Source: Candidatus Cloacimonadota bacterium
GTDB lineage: Bacteria > Cloacimonadota > Cloacimonadia > Cloacimonadales > Cloacimonadaceae
Direction: 5' to 3'
Assembly (NCBI GenBank): GCA_023421135.1
Contig: JAEZUG010000057.1
Span: forward strand, 1 to 19,756
Length of the DNA: 19,756 bases
Shown: piece after piece, positions 8,463 to 16,734 of the stretch
Layout: every line of letters begins with the position of its first letter
Numbering within the stretch: position 1 is the first letter of the stretch
Translations under genes and position numbers: made by a program
Notes under the pieces: generated by a model
What the model was told of the DNA's origin: nothing
Databases searched by the model: none
The model's input: the letters and a program-made list of their open reading frames with translations, nothing else

Positions 8463-8501
8463 AACGCAGATGACCCAGAAAAAGGGGATTTCTGCAGATG
8501 G

Positions 8502-8638
8502 ACCCGTTCAGGATGTTAGGCGTCCTCGTCTAAATTGACCGCTTGCGGGCAAGCATCTTTTTATGAACGCTGATGAACCCGTTCAGGATTTTAGACGTCC
8601 TCGTCTAAATTGACCGCTTGCGGGCAAGCATCTTTTAT
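8502..8638 (+). repeat. Two tandem copies of a 75-bp-period unit with twin hairpins, after recX
   Basis: Copies 8502-8564 and 8577-8638 share ACCCGTTCAGGAT, a hairpin TTAGACG-TCCT-CGTCTAA (one mismatch in the first copy), AATTGACC, then GCTTG-CGGG-CAAGC followed by ATCTTTT. The 12-nt linker ends in a GAACGCTGATGA phrase typical of the repeat family in the window. Confidence 0.85.
8541..8565 (+). terminator. Possible intrinsic terminator of the recA operon
   Basis: A 5-bp stem, GCTTG/CAAGC with loop CGGG, is followed by ATC and five T. It recurs in the second tandem copy (8615-8636). It lies about 80 nt after the recX stop. The stem is short, so termination is plausible rather than certain. 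Confidence 0.45.
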
Positions 8639-8699
8639 AGAACACAGAAAACAGGATGGCTGGGAGATAGGGATCAAGAGGAGATCAGCAGAACCCAGA

Positions 8700-8818
8700 C
8701 GGGACTGATTCTAATGGGTCTCCTGATAGATATTGATTTATGGTAATCCGTAGAATCTGTCGGATCCGTGTAATCCGTAATCAACCAATCCTGTAATCCC
8801 ATAATCCTTGGGAAAACT
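8700..8818 (-). repeat. Phrase-like ATCC/GGAT repeat block
   Basis: The block contains TAATCCGTAGAATCTG, GGATCCGTGTAATCCGTAAT and CATAATCCTTGGGAAAA in the order found at 16890-16960 and 17120-17185. It runs in the same orientation as those and opposite to 9480-9650. No coding potential is evident. Confidence 0.6.
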
Positions 8819-8857
8819 GAGAGCCCCCCCCACCACCACCACTCCACCACATCATCA

Positions 8858-9016
8858 CGTCACCACTCGGGATTGGTCTGCCAAACTCCGATTTGGCAGA
8901 GGCAGCAGCGCTGCCTGCAGGGAAGGATGGCGCTTCGGAGAGCGCCACTACACTTCACCACGACACCGCGTCACCACTCGGGATTGGTCTGCCAAACTCC
9001 GATTTGGCAGAGGCAG
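8858..9016. repeat. 48-bp exact direct repeat with strong hairpins
   Basis: Identical 48-mers occupy 8858-8905 and 8969-9016 (period 111). Each holds a perfect 9-bp stem, TCTGCCAAA with TTTGGCAGA, loop CTCCGA. Between them are two further perfect stems: GGCAGC/GCTGCC (loop AGC, about 8901-8915) and GGCGCT/AGCGCC (loop TCGGAG, about 8930-8947). The upstream side is a CACCAC-rich tract. Short ORFs across this block change frame between copies and are not convincing genes. Confidence 0.85.
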
Positions 9017-9224
9017 TCGCCACGATTAAAACACTCTATACACTGTTTAAAAGACCTGTAGGAAAATCCTCCCTCTACTATTTATAAGGCGACAGTTTTG
9101 CTCTGAATGTGACACTTTCCTGTAGAATCTTTTCCACGATTGTCTAAGCTACATGATATCAGACTTTTCCAAGCATCACATTTATTTGAACTCTACGTCC
9201 ATCTGTGAATAACCCCAGACCGTA

Positions 9225-9250
9225 AGCCCTGAAGGGGCTGTCATTCCGTT
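9225..9250 (+). repeat. Solo copy of the transposase-arm end
   Basis: The sequence AGCCCTGAAGGGGCT is followed by GTCATTCCGTT, the outer end of both arms around the transposase at 17302-18060. It continues into TATCCTTTTGATCCAATTGAT, as the left arm does outward. There is no transposase nearby. Confidence 0.7.
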
Positions 9251-9370
9251 GTCCTATCCTTTTGATCCAATTGATCCCGTCATCGGCGTTCTATTCCTTC
9301 ACAAGGATTTCAGGATTAGAAGGAGAAATATCTGCGTAAATCATAATCATCTGCGTCATCAGCGTTCAAT

Positions 9371-9735
9371 TCCTTCTCGAGGCGAAGCGTCCTAATCGTA
9401 CATTGTACATCGTAAATCGTACATTCTCAATCCCTTCTATCCAATTGATCCTCCCTTCTGCGTACTACTCTATCAGGTAGATCAGTCGATCTCCCAAGGA
9501 TTTAAGGATTAGAGGATTGTATTCATTACGGATTTTGCGGATTCAACAGATTGGACAGATTCGTGCTGATTCGTGATCTTTCATTCGTGTCCATTCGTGG
9601 GAGTAAATCAGGATAATCCAGTCGATCCCGTCATCTTGAGTTCTATCATAATCATCTGTGTCATCTGTGTTCTATTCCTTCTCGAGGCGAAGCGTCCTAA
9701 TCGTACATTCTCAATCCCTTCTATCCAATTGATCC
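9371..9735 (+). repeat. Duplicated module differing by three heptads (copies 9371-9451 and 9676-9735)
   Basis: Both copies read TCCTTCTCGAGGCGAAGCGT, CCTAATCGTACATT and CTCAATCCCTTCTATCCAAT. The first copy carries an extra 21 nt made of three 7-nt units (GTACATC, GTAAATC, GTACATT) at 9405-9425. The module is related to GCGAAGCGCCCTAATTGTAC at about 5443 and 5637. Confidence 0.8.
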
Positions 9736-9868
9736 CCTCATCTGCGTTCTATTCTATAAGGTAGATCAGGTTATCAGAGTTCTATTCTATCCTTTTCATC
9801 TAGTCGATCCCGTTATCTGCGTTCTATCATAATCATCCGCATCATCTGCGTTCTATGTTCATGTGAGA

Positions 9869-9917
9869 CGCTTACAGATAATCGCCCCTTCAGGGCTTTC
9901 TTTCCTTTGTTTTATCC
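9869..9917 (+). repeat. Diverged solo copy of the right transposase arm
   Basis: CGCTTACAGATAATCGCCCC is followed by TTCAGGGC, TTTCTTTCC and TTTATCC. This matches the outer half of the right arm at 18020-18070 with several substitutions. The CGATGGG hairpin of the intact arm is missing. Confidence 0.6.
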
Positions 9918-10075
9918 TCCAGTCTGTCACCAGCTTTCATCGGCAAAGGGTTAATCACTAATACGGGCTCATCTGCCTCCTACCGTTACCGGCAACGCCC
10001 TTGATCTCATCTTAACTTCCCGCTGGTGAGGTGTCAGGACTTCTTTCAGTCCACCGGCACAGAAAGCATTCTGGG

Positions 10076-10110
10076 CAAACAAAAAAACCCCCGGTTGTTA
10101 CACCGGGGGT
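10076..10110 (-). terminator. Intrinsic terminator of the 1,987-residue protein gene
   Basis: On the minus strand a perfect 9-bp stem, ACCCCCGGT/ACCGGGGGT with a 6-nt loop, is followed directly by seven T. It begins 43 nt after the stop codon at 10154. This is a textbook Rho-independent terminator. Confidence 0.93.
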
Positions 10111-10153
10111 ATGTAATTACACAGTGCAGATAAATGCACCTGCTTGGTTTAGA

Positions 10154-13100
10154 TTAGTCTTTGTTTTCCGTGAATACTTCTGTGGCTCCTACTCTCAGCT
10201 TGCTATTATCAAATCCGATAACGGCAGCCGGATTCATTACCTCAGACCTACCTGTGGGTTGATATCCAATTGCTATAACTTGGTAGAACTTCTTTGTATT
10301 AGTAGCAAAGGGAGCATTGTAGGTGTTGGTATATACGGTGGCAATCGGTGCACCTTCGAAGAGGTAAGGATCATCGGAGGCATATACACGATAAGCATAA
10401 GCACCCACAACGGGATTCCAAGTCAGCTGGGCATTAACGCCACTTTGGGATACCGAAAGTTCAGGTGCGACAATGGACGTGATAGGAACAGCAGGGCTCA
10501 TCACGAATGCAGTATTCGGGATATGGCTAAGGATTATTCCTGTGAAGGGGGCACCCAGATAGTCCGTAAGGGCGATGGGGTCAAACGCTGCGGTTTGATC
10601 TGCCTGGAAGTATCTGGTGCGGCTTGGATATTCCGGGGATGAGGTGTAGTAGAACACATTAGTTGAGAGACTGTAGAAATCTTCCCATACTCCGTATACA
10701 CGTACTGCCAGATTTCCACCGGTATAAGCAAAGGGAGTATCCAAGGGAATAACGATAGCATTCACGCCAATCGGCATAAAAACATTACCTTCGAAAACCA
10801 ATTCGTAGCCTGCAAAGGGTAGGAAGGCAGTGCTAACATTGGCTGCAGTAGTGTGTTTCATCCAGATTTTGATGGGTTTCGTTACATTCTGGGTGAAGTT
10901 ATTCTGGTAGATGATTGCATTGATTGTGCCTGATGTGGCTTGCATCTCATGTGCCAGATAGATTGTTTCGCTAAGGTTATTCTTATAATACACATTGATA
11001 GGTGTTAAGTTAGAGGTTGTTAAGCTGGCAATGTTACCAATCTGCGGCAGGAAAGTGCCGGCAGGATAGACGCTGGTAGTCATTGTAGCAGATTCGTTGT
11101 TGCCGGCAAATTCGTCACCAGTTAGTTCCACTTCTCCAACGAGGACATATTCACCGTCGAGGGCAGGAGTCCAGTTAAGGGTGTGAACAGCAGTTGCTCC
11201 GGGAGCCAGAGGGGTGTTTACAGGCAGGGAGGCATAGCGATCATCACCATATCTCTTCAAGTGCACATTGTATGATGCCTGCGGCTCAGTTCCATTGTTC
11301 TTAACGGTTACGTTGTAGCTAAGCTGATATCCGGCAACACCTATTCCGGGGCCCGAAACGGCTAATGCAGCCATATCGTTCTCCATGATTTCTTCCAATC
11401 TGAAGTTGTCTATATAGATCGGACGATAAGTTCCACCTTGCCCATGTTGGAAGCAGATGTATCTGTCTGTACCAGCATACTCGAGAATGGGAAGAACGTA
11501 CTGGGTATTGCTAGATGTCAGGGTGTAAGAAGCCAACTCGGTAAACACGCCTGTACCATCCAGAGCACTTACGGTCCCAACCTTCAATACATAACCGCTG
11601 CCACGTGCGTAGAAGCTAAGCTTGCTGCCATTAAGAGGAACTGTGATCTCGGGAGTAATCAGACGCAAGAGATCTGAGGAATAGGAGGAGTTGGACATAT
11701 ACACATTGTTCGGAGCACTGTACGGAGTTGTAGTACTTGTATATAAGCTCATGCCCGTATTGCCTTTGTAAGCTGTCCAAGCCACTGGTAAAGCAGGAGC
11801 AACAACACCATCAAAGTTCTGAGTATGAGGCAGGGTGGTGATCCGGGGATCTGACATTGTTGTGAATTGGAAACTTTGGAAATCTTGGCTTGCCGGATCA
11901 GGATACTGGATCGGATCTCCATTATACGGCCAAACCGCCCAATGCCAGGTTTGTTCATAACCAAGCACAATTGCTGCAGCACTTAGGTCAAACGTTGTGC
12001 TAGTGGTATTGAATTCGTATTCACCGAAGTACTCATTAGAGGGATCAATGGGATTCGCACCAACCAAAATACTGTAACCATCTGCATTCCCACCGGTAAC
12101 TGCAGGAGTCCAGCTAAGGGTTATTGCTGCTGGATTAACTCCCACAGCGTTGTTTGCAGGGGAGTTCAGTGTTACATTATAAGGTGCTCCGGCTGGAATC
12201 TCACGAATTACTACATTATCTACCATCAGGTCGTTATCACCACCGGTTACTGTTGATTCGCCATAGAAAGCAAAATACTTGGTTCCACTGATGCCAGTAA
12301 GTTCTACCGAGTAGTTTGCTCCCGTATGTGGGATGTTGTCATATACATCGACTGAGCCGTTGTTGTTCCATTCTCTCAGGATAGTGGGGTTGCTCATGGT
12401 GGGGCTATCACTCATGACGATTATAAGCTTGTCATCAGCTTGTTCGCCTGCTACGGGAGCAATTGTTCCATTCCAATCCAGTAAGCCCATGTCGAATTTC
12501 AGTTCATAACCGTCAGCGGGAATATTGACCGGAGGAGTTACCAGCCAACCATAACGGTCTGTACCATAGATATTGAGTTTGGCAGCTTTGTTGGTGGGGG
12601 TGGAAACGTTTAACCAGTCGTCTTGATTCCACTGTATACCGGCAGCATAAGTTCCACCATAAAGGCCATCCAATCTGCTCCACCCGATGGGCGGGAAGGT
12701 GGTTCCCATACCATCGAAATTCATGGAATAGGGAGTTGCCGGAGTAACATATATGGTGGGATCTGCCATCACTGTGAAGGAGCGGACGGTATTCTCTTCA
12801 GCATCACCGGCACTATTGGTGGGGACAATGCTCCAATAATAGGTTTGTTCCCAATCAAGGTTATAAGTGAAAGTATAGGGGGATGCTGTAACTGTGGTAA
12901 CGAGAGTTGTGGGAGGATTCGTTGTGTCACAATAAACTTTGTAACCTGTTGGGATACCCCCGGTAACGGGGGCTGTCCAGGTAAGGGTTGGACGATTACT
13001 TTGGTTTACTGCTGCATCTGCAGGAGCTGTCTGCGTTGCAACACCAGGAAGCAAAGGTGTGACATCTGGACCAATTACATGGTCGATGTAGATGCTACCT

Positions 13101-16100
13101 GTGCTGGTTACACTGGGAGTTTGGAAGCCCACAAAGTAGTTACCGGGTACTGAGCTAAGATCAACCGTATAATACTGCCAGGGACCTGCGCTGGCAAGCA
13201 CAATGGGAGTCCCCAAAGGAGTCCAGGTTACTCGATCCGGAGAGGTAGCAATCTGGATGGTTTGGTAGGCATTAGCCGTTGTAGTATGAGCATAAAACTC
13301 CAGCATCGAGCCATCCACAATTGTAAGCATGGGTGTAGAAAGCACATAGGTAACGGTAGTGCTGGTAAACTTATAAGCACTGGCAAGGCCTTCATAAGGT
13401 GTTGTTGTGCTACGGGTGAATGAACCAGATGTTCCGTTTGCCCAGCCAGCAGGCGGGAAGGCAGTTAGTTCAAAGCCCTCAGCAAGCTGTCTTTCCGTAG
13501 GAGTGCTAAAGCTCCAAGTAGAAGCACCTGTGGCATCGCCAATGGCGTTGTAAGGAACCACTTTCCAAAAGTAGCTACTTTCATAGGATGCCAGAGTTGT
13601 CTGGAAGGATGTGGCTGTGCCTGTATATACCAAATCTCCTTCCGTGAAAGTACCTGTGTCGTTCAAATACACTTTGAAACCGTGAGCAGGTTCTCCGGTC
13701 GGAGAGGCAGCCCACTTCAGCATGGGATTCAGCAGCGTTGTTAAACCATCGGCAGGATATACTAATGTGGCCACTTCAGGGGCTATCGCCAGGGGTTCTT
13801 CAATAGTCACATCATCGACATAGATACTGCGATAAGTGCCGCCTTGCCCGTGACGGAAGGCTATATATTGGTCTGTGCCGGCATAGGCTGAGAAATCAAC
13901 TGAGAATTGATTCCAAGAAGCAGTGGGGTTCACAGTTTGATAGGGTGTGAAAGTGGCATCCTGACCTGCTGAGTTGGCAGTACCCACTTGTAAGGTGTAA
14001 TTAGCACCTCCATAAGCCATGAACTTCACTCGCAGAGTGTTCAGTTCTACATCCACAGGTGGAGTGATCAGGATTAAGTCGGAGGCTGAATCACTTGAGT
14101 TGTATAATACTACTCTGTTTGGAGTAGAATAGCCTGTGGTTGTAGTCTGTACGTAACCAAATGTAGATGTATCGGTAACGCGCTTGGACCAGCCTATAGG
14201 CAGTGCTGGAGTTGAAACGCTATCGAAGTTCTCCAAAAAGGGTAAATCTTCTGCGTAGATAGTCACATCAATAGCGGTTCCGGCAAGCGGAATGTTTGTC
14301 ACAGCGCGGTTATCGTTGATCGCGATACTGCCGTTATGAACACCTTCGCTGATGGGGCTGAAGTTCACAGTGATGGTAGTGTTTTCCAATGGTTGCAGGG
14401 TAATCTGGCTAAAGGTTCCTGAAAGAGCGAATCCAGTTCCAGTTACATTTACACTGCTCAGAATTAGAGGTGCTCCACCATCATTTGTTATGGTGAATTC
14501 TTTGGGATTGATGGTATTGATCAATTGAGTGCCAAAGTCCCAACTTTCGGGTACTACAGAGATAATTGGGACGGAAGGGGTTTCACGAATTGTAATATCA
14601 TCCAAAGATACATACCAGTTTGTTGAAGTAGGCAGGGTGCCTAGAATTCCAAGATAGTAAATACCTGAGGTTGGGGGAGTGAAGCTTCCCAACAATCGTT
14701 GATAATCTCCATTTGTTAAAGGAGTCTGTGTAACAATGGTATTAACCATAGCGGCAGGCGTGGCTTGGTCTCCATATGCCAATGTCATACTCGCATAAGT
14801 TGAGTTGGCATTGTCTTGTCTAGCCCATACTTCGAAATCGTAGGAAGTTCCACCAATAAGTTGAACAGGACGGAATAACCAGGTGCTAGCGCTATATGCC
14901 AATGTAGTATTAAAGCTACCGGTTCTGGGAGTTCTGTTATAACTAGTATTTGTTGAGTTTATTGTCCAATATTTGGTGCCGGTCACAAAAGCCTGAGTCC
15001 AATTTGATACTGAAGTGCTACCTTGTGTGTTTCCGCTTTCAAAGCCTTCTGTGTATGGAAAAACAGTAACCGTTGGATCAGGCACTGTAGTAAAGCTCCA
15101 GACAGGGCTTCCAACTGCATCGCCATTTACGTTGTATGCAACTACTTTCCAATAGTAAGTGGTTCCATAGGCCATATCGGGATTAGGATCGTATGTCGTT
15201 ACAAGACCCATATCCATGTTGTTTACGATATTTGTAGGAGGGTTGTCTGTACCAAAAGATAGTCTGTATCCTGTAGGTAAACCTCCACCTGAAGCCCAGT
15301 TCAGAGTAGCAGTTCTGAGAATGCCTGTTGCGGCATTACCAGGACTGCTGACATTTGCCGGAAGAGGCACTGCAAGGGGATCCGGAGGGGAGAAGCTAAA
15401 CACTCTTCTTGAACCATCGGCAGCACTGTGCAAATTAGTCATATTGCTGCTAGCAGTGAAAGAGGAATTTACTGCAATTGTCCCGGTTGTCACCCATGAG
15501 GGAGTTGTTGTGATATTAGCCACACTCCCGACATTTCCAGTTGTGTTAGTTGTAGAGATGAACACTCCACGGGATATAGAAGATGTACTATTGTTATACA
15601 TTGTCCCATAAACGAAATCTACTACATTACTTGTTTCGTTCAACCATACTTGAATGGTGCTTAGTGTCCCTGTCCCCGGGCTGCTACCGTAGGGTAGGCG
15701 GATATCCTTAAACTCGATAACGAGCTTGCGGGGAGCTTCAGATCCAATCATTTTATAATGGATTTTTCCGGTACTGGCAATACAGTTATCACTCGATATT
15801 GGCCCAAGAATTGCTGCTGAGGCAACAGGACTTGTACTGTACCCGTATATTGCTGTTCCGCCAAGTCTAACTAATCCATTTGCATTTGCTGAGAACTGAG
15901 TATAAGCAGTTCCAGAAAATGTAAACGTAAAACCAATGTCTGTTACGGCGGTTGCTCCGGAATCAGAGTACCCAGACAACAGAGTTGTTGTTCCTGTGCT
16001 CATATCTTCCAAGCTACCGTTTGTAGCTGTAGCAAACGTATACTCAGAAACGGCTTGCGCCATAATGCAGGTCAGGCTGATAAAAAGCATGACCATAAGA

Positions 16101-16117
16101 AGAGTAAATTTCTTCAT
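10154..16117 (-). CDS. Giant secreted modular protein (Fn3/jelly-roll/CARDB), complete
   Basis: 1,987 residues. MKKFTLLMVMLFISLTCIMA-QA is a clear Sec signal peptide, and GGAG lies 8 nt before the ATG. An N-terminal beta-domain (25-240) is followed by an alternating series. Fn3-like units lie at about 250-346, 781-872, 1022-1115 and 1309-1422, each carrying a YYWKVV/YYWSIV-type strand and a SFT end. Jelly-rolls (cleaved-adhesin/MAM-like) lie at 355-510, 622-774, 879-1019, 1131-1306 and 1429-1576. An ASH/Hydin-like (choice-of-anchor) domain is at 516-612 and a CARDB-like domain at 1580-1686. A module shared with the left giant protein is at about 1690-1876, and the C-terminal Fn3-like domain at 1881-1960. 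No catalytic motif and no obvious type IX secretion tail are seen. A role in adhesion or binding of extracellular polymer is inferred from the modules. Confidence 0.93.
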   Translation of the reverse strand: MKKFTLLMVMLFISLTCIMAQAVSEYTFATATNGSLEDMSTGTTTLLSGYSDSGATAVTDIGFTFTFSGTAYTQFSANANGLVRLGGTAIYGYSTSPVASAAILGPISSDNCIASTGKIHYKMIGSEAPRKLVIEFKDIRLPYGSSPGTGTLSTIQVWLNETSNVVDFVYGTMYNNSTSSISRGVFISTTNTTGNVGSVANITTTPSWVTTGTIAVNSSFTASSNMTNLHSAADGSRRVFSFSPPDPLAVPLPANVSSPGNAATGILRTATLNWASGGGLPTGYRLSFGTDNPPTNIVNNMDMGLVTTYDPNPDMAYGTTYYWKVVAYNVNGDAVGSPVWSFTTVPDPTVTVFPYTEGFESGNTQGSTSVSNWTQAFVTGTKYWTINSTNTSYNRTPRTGSFNTTLAYSASTWLFRPVQLIGGTSYDFEVWARQDNANSTYASMTLAYGDQATPAAMVNTIVTQTPLTNGDYQRLLGSFTPPTSGIYYLGILGTLPTSTNWYVSLDDITIRETPSVPIISVVPESWDFGTQLINTINPKEFTITNDGGAPLILSSVNVTGTGFALSGTFSQITLQPLENTTITVNFSPISEGVHNGSIAINDNRAVTNIPLAGTAIDVTIYAEDLPFLENFDSVSTPALPIGWSKRVTDTSTFGYVQTTTTGYSTPNRVVLYNSSDSASDLILITPPVDVELNTLRVKFMAYGGANYTLQVGTANSAGQDATFTPYQTVNPTASWNQFSVDFSAYAGTDQYIAFRHGQGGTYRSIYVDDVTIEEPLAIAPEVATLVYPADGLTTLLNPMLKWAASPTGEPAHGFKVYLNDTGTFTEGDLVYTGTATSFQTTLASYESSYFWKVVPYNAIGDATGASTWSFSTPTERQLAEGFELTAFPPAGWANGTSGSFTRSTTTPYEGLASAYKFTSTTVTYVLSTPMLTIVDGSMLEFYAHTTTANAYQTIQIATSPDRVTWTPLGTPIVLASAGPWQYYTVDLSSVPGNYFVGFQTPSVTSTGSIYIDHVIGPDVTPLLPGVATQTAPADAAVNQSNRPTLTWTAPVTGGIPTGYKVYCDTTNPPTTLVTTVTASPYTFTYNLDWEQTYYWSIVPTNSAGDAEENTVRSFTVMADPTIYVTPATPYSMNFDGMGTTFPPIGWSRLDGLYGGTYAAGIQWNQDDWLNVSTPTNKAAKLNIYGTDRYGWLVTPPVNIPADGYELKFDMGLLDWNGTIAPVAGEQADDKLIIVMSDSPTMSNPTILREWNNNGSVDVYDNIPHTGANYSVELTGISGTKYFAFYGESTVTGGDNDLMVDNVVIREIPAGAPYNVTLNSPANNAVGVNPAAITLSWTPAVTGGNADGYSILVGANPIDPSNEYFGEYEFNTTSTTFDLSAAAIVLGYEQTWHWAVWPYNGDPIQYPDPASQDFQSFQFTTMSDPRITTLPHTQNFDGVVAPALPVAWTAYKGNTGMSLYTSTTTPYSAPNNVYMSNSSYSSDLLRLITPEITVPLNGSKLSFYARGSGYVLKVGTVSALDGTGVFTELASYTLTSSNTQYVLPILEYAGTDRYICFQHGQGGTYRPIYIDNFRLEEIMENDMAALAVSGPGIGVAGYQLSYNVTVKNNGTEPQASYNVHLKRYGDDRYASLPVNTPLAPGATAVHTLNWTPALDGEYVLVGEVELTGDEFAGNNESATMTTSVYPAGTFLPQIGNIASLTTSNLTPINVYYKNNLSETIYLAHEMQATSGTINAIIYQNNFTQNVTKPIKIWMKHTTAANVSTAFLPFAGYELVFEGNVFMPIGVNAIVIPLDTPFAYTGGNLAVRVYGVWEDFYSLSTNVFYYTSSPEYPSRTRYFQADQTAAFDPIALTDYLGAPFTGIILSHIPNTAFVMSPAVPITSIVAPELSVSQSGVNAQLTWNPVVGAYAYRVYASDDPYLFEGAPIATVYTNTYNAPFATNTKKFYQVIAIGYQPTGRSEVMNPAAVIGFDNSKLRVGATEVFTENKD

Positions 16118-16179
16118 AATTTCTTCTCCATTTTCTTGTTCATGAAGAACATTGGGTTAATTGGGGCTGCTAATCTAAG

Positions 16180-16431
16180 CTAGTAGCCTCCGTAGAGTTC
16201 TTGATGGTTGATAAGACGCTGAGACAGGCTGTACTGCGGTAGAAATGTCCCGGACTTCTGATAATGTGCGACGATTACCCAAAAAAAGGACGCGATTCTC
16301 CCAAGTACAGCTTTCTCGTGATTATTCTTTTTTGATGATTGGAACACTCGGGGACAGACGTTCTTGTGCACAGCCCCAGCTGAAGCCTTGATCAGGCTTT
16401 GACGCAGCAGGACGGACTCAAGACTCATCAT
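16180..16431 (-). CDS. Small hypothetical protein in the leader of the giant gene
   Basis: 83 codons beginning with two ATGs (16431 and 16428), preceded by GAGGAG at good spacing, so translation is plausible. The stop lies 62 nt before the start of the giant gene and in the same direction. The sequence (MMSLESVLLRQSLIKASAGA ...) has no signal peptide, no recognisable domain and one short hydrophobic patch (IASFFWVIVAHY). It may be a leader peptide or small gene co-transcribed with the giant gene, or a chance ORF. I do not recognise it. The good ribosome-binding site and the promoter candidate upstream are the only support. Confidence 0.4.
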   Translation of the reverse strand: MMSLESVLLRQSLIKASAGAVHKNVCPRVFQSSKKNNHEKAVLGRIASFFWVIVAHYQKSGTFLPQYSLSQRLINHQELYGGY

Positions 16432-16467
16432 CCCATCTCCTCAGATAATAAACTGGGCTACCTAACA

Positions 16468-16530
16468 CCGGATCGATCCTCCGGAGCACCTGAGCCAATA
16501 GAGCTCGAAACGCTCCGGAAACACTTCCGG
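16468..16530 (-). promoter_or_regulatory. Competing hairpins in a long 5' leader
   Basis: Four short complementary segments lie in 63 nt: CCGGA at 16468-16472, TCCGGAGC at 16480-16487, GCTCCGGA at 16512-16519 (overlapping CCGGAA, 16515-16520) and TTCCGG at 16525-16530. Three helices are possible and share strands: 16480-16487 with 16512-16519 (8 bp), 16515-16520 with 16525-16530 (6 bp, loop of 4), and 16468-16472 with 16480-16484. The block sits between the promoter candidate and the 83-codon ORF. This is an attenuator- or riboswitch-like layout; no known riboswitch class is recognised. Confidence 0.4.
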
Positions 16531-16632
16531 TAATAACGTCAATTAAACTAACAAAACCGATGATGAAGTCTTTAAGTATCCATCATCTTACCACTTAGCA
16601 TCAGACGCCAACTGTCTTGCGCACTCATTTTC

Positions 16633-16662
16633 ATAAAACAACAAAGTCCAATCGCCTGTCAA
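16633..16662 (-). promoter_or_regulatory. Sigma-70-type promoter candidate for the leader/giant gene
   Basis: On the minus strand a perfect TTGACA (16662-16657) is followed after 18 nt by TTTTAT (16638-16633; 4 of 6 matches to TATAAT). Transcription would start near 16626. That gives about 195 nt of leader before the 83-codon ORF and about 510 nt before the giant gene. Confidence 0.5.
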
Positions 16663-16734
16663 GAACTATTTTGAACGATGTTCAGTTATTGTTGATTGCC
16701 ATGAATGGGGTTTATGCAAAAGATTCACATTATA

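Larger units (their letters stand above)
9030..10075. other. Gene-free interval filled with phrase-like repeats
   Basis: No ORF here shows family resemblance or a ribosome-binding site. From about 9225 to 9920 the DNA consists of reused phrases: ATCATAATCATCTGCGTCAT, CTGCGTTCTAT, GGTAGATCAGGT, CCCAAGGATTT, ATTCATTACGGAT, TTGGACAGATTCGTG and CCATTCGTGGGAGTAAATC. The same phrases recur at 18060-18165 and 18400-18655, and in reverse orientation at 16735-17300. The parts at 9030-9220 and 9920-10075 show no structure that I can name. Confidence 0.7.

Noticed and set aside
8808..9087. Three overlapping short plus-strand ORFs in the hairpin cluster
   Set aside because: They arise from the 48-bp direct repeat read in different frames; no ribosome-binding site or domain.
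9225..9860. CRISPR array
   Set aside because: Repeated phrases vary in length and spacing and occur in both orientations; no constant repeat with unique equal spacers and no cas genes.
10031..10642. Plus-strand ORF covering the giant gene's 3' end and terminator
   Set aside because: It crosses a strong terminator and the conserved C-terminal Fn3 frame of the minus-strand gene; no ribosome-binding site or family resemblance.
12623..13153. Plus-strand ORF inside the 1,987-residue gene
   Set aside because: Shadow of the repetitive Fn3/jelly-roll frame, with no domain of its own.
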